A stretch of DNA of 25,090 bases from Polaromonas sp. (GTDB lineage Bacteria > Pseudomonadota > Gammaproteobacteria > Burkholderiales > Burkholderiaceae_C), in NCBI GenBank assembly GCA_026786065.1, contig JAJAYS010000263.1, positions 1-25,090 on the forward strand. The letters are read 5' to 3'. Positions 24,653 through 25,090 of the stretch are shown piece after piece. The notes under the pieces were generated by a model. It was not told where the DNA came from, did not search any database, and was given only the letters and a program-made list of their open reading frames with translations. Position numbers and translations under genes: made by a program. Numbering within the stretch: the first letter of the stretch is position 1; the number at the start of each line of letters is the position of its first letter.

Positions 24653-24685
24653 CGCCTCACGAGCACAAATGAAAAGGAGCATTAA

Positions 24686-24889
24686 ATGCCCAAAATGAAG
24701 ACCAAAAGCGGTGCTAAAAAGCGTTTCCGCGTTCGTCCTGGTGGCACCGTTAAGCGCGGTCAAGCCTTCAAGCGTCACATCCTGACGAAGAAGACCACCA
24801 AGAACAAACGTCACCTTCGTGGATCGGTGGCTGTGCATGAGACCAATATGGGTCACGTGGCACAGATGCTTCCAGGCCGTGGCATTTAA
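24686..24889 (+). CDS. rpmI: Ribosomal protein L35
   Basis: A 67-residue, very basic large-subunit protein: [20 protein letters not shown], then [20 protein letters not shown], then [20 protein letters not shown] with GRGI at the end. All family hallmarks and the usual length are present. AAGGAG stands six bases before the ATG. It is followed by rplT after 26 bases and is expected to be co-translated with it, with L20 repressing both in known systems. Confidence 0.97.
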   Translation: MPKMKTKSGAKKRFRVRPGGTVKRGQAFKRHILTKKTTKNKRHLRGSVAVHETNMGHVAQMLPGRGI

Positions 24890-24915
24890 TTTAACGACGA
24901 ACAAGGAGTAATCGC

Positions 24916-25090
24916 ATGCCTCGAGTCAAACGTGGTGTAACGGCTCGCGCCCGCAACAAAAAAGTTTTAGCCCTTGCAAAAGGCTTACTCTGTCGACGCG
25001 TTAACGTTTTCCGGATCGCCAAAGAAGCGGTCATGAAGGCCGGGCAGTATGCCTACCGGGACCGCCGCACCAAGAAGCGCGTGTTCCGCC
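24916..25090 (+). CDS. rplT: Ribosomal protein L20, N-terminal part
   Basis: The first 58 codons of L20, cut by the window end. It starts [20 protein letters not shown] and continues with [20 protein letters not shown], as in all L20 proteins, which bind 23S rRNA early in assembly and, in E. coli, repress their own operon. AAGGAG is eight bases before the ATG. Residues 23-30 read GLLCRRVN, where L20 proteins almost always have GFRGRRKN or GFRGRRGN; Phe24, Arg25 and Gly26 contact rRNA in this conserved loop, so the change is striking (see findings). Confidence 0.95.
   Translation, partial: MPRVKRGVTARARNKKVLALAKGLLCRRVNVFRIAKEAVMKAGQYAYRDRRTKKRVFR

Overview
The window looks like chromosome of a betaproteobacterium of the order Burkholderiales, most likely family Comamonadaceae (a Polaromonas/Rhodoferax/Variovorax-type genome). 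This rests on GC-rich coding, the gene order thrS-infC-rpmI-rplT, a Bug-type (TctC) solute-binding protein, a Trp-rich small protein of the TIGR04438 type, and short AT-rich palindromes of the AGCTATTAA...TTAATAGCT type that I know from this family. No plasmid, phage or insertion-sequence gene is visible.

Layout. 1-402 (-): 3' part... of the locus is cut by the window edge, leaving the N-terminal part of a CaCA-type cation exchanger. 424-813: a deletion scar where two 5'-truncated genes abut, a second UPF0114 gene (-) and an nhaA Na+/H+ antiporter (+). 939-1541 (-): intact UPF0114 membrane protein. 1706-3703 (+): acs, followed by a clear terminator. 3827-4150 (-): small cytochrome c. 4276-4515 (+): Trp-rich small protein. 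4531-6225 (-) ilvD and 6390-7319 (+) a divergent LysR regulator. 7320-8246: a small accessory island with a dispersed repeat, a LysR-like sequence scrap and a vapBC toxin-antitoxin pair on the minus strand. 8339-13567 (+): lgt, malonyl-CoA decarboxylase, a Bug binding protein and malonyl-CoA synthetase, i.e. a malonate-use set whose first gene overlaps lgt. 13741-18009 (+): potFGHI-type polyamine ABC transporter. 17954-18901 (-): EamA-type exporter, overlapping potI tail to tail. 19118-19597 (+): gamma-glutamylcyclotransferase-like protein. 20033-21352 (+): aceA with an AT-rich, palindrome-rich promoter region. 21718-25090 (+): thrS, infC (ATC start), rpmI and the start of rplT.

Metabolically, acs, aceA, and the malonate genes all feed or use acetyl-CoA, which suits a heterotroph living on small organic acids; potFGHI imports polyamines; ilvD serves branched-chain amino-acid synthesis.

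The most interesting signals are in non-coding RNA-level regulation. (1) The thrS leader encodes a 30-residue peptide with four Thr codons (one of each kind) in its first seven codons, followed by a hairpin and a strong intrinsic terminator just before thrS: a candidate threonine attenuator. (2) Between infC and rpmI lies an array of about five 30-bp units, each able to fold into a hairpin, flanked by an 8-nt sequence that can pair either locally or with an identical partner about 260 nt away next to the rpmI ribosome-binding site, resembling the known long-range L20 operator of E. coli. (3) Two near-identical palindromes spaced exactly 30 bp lie upstream of aceA. (4) The first residues of L20 and one stretch of the polyamine ATPase carry clustered unusual substitutions that could be real or a sequence error.
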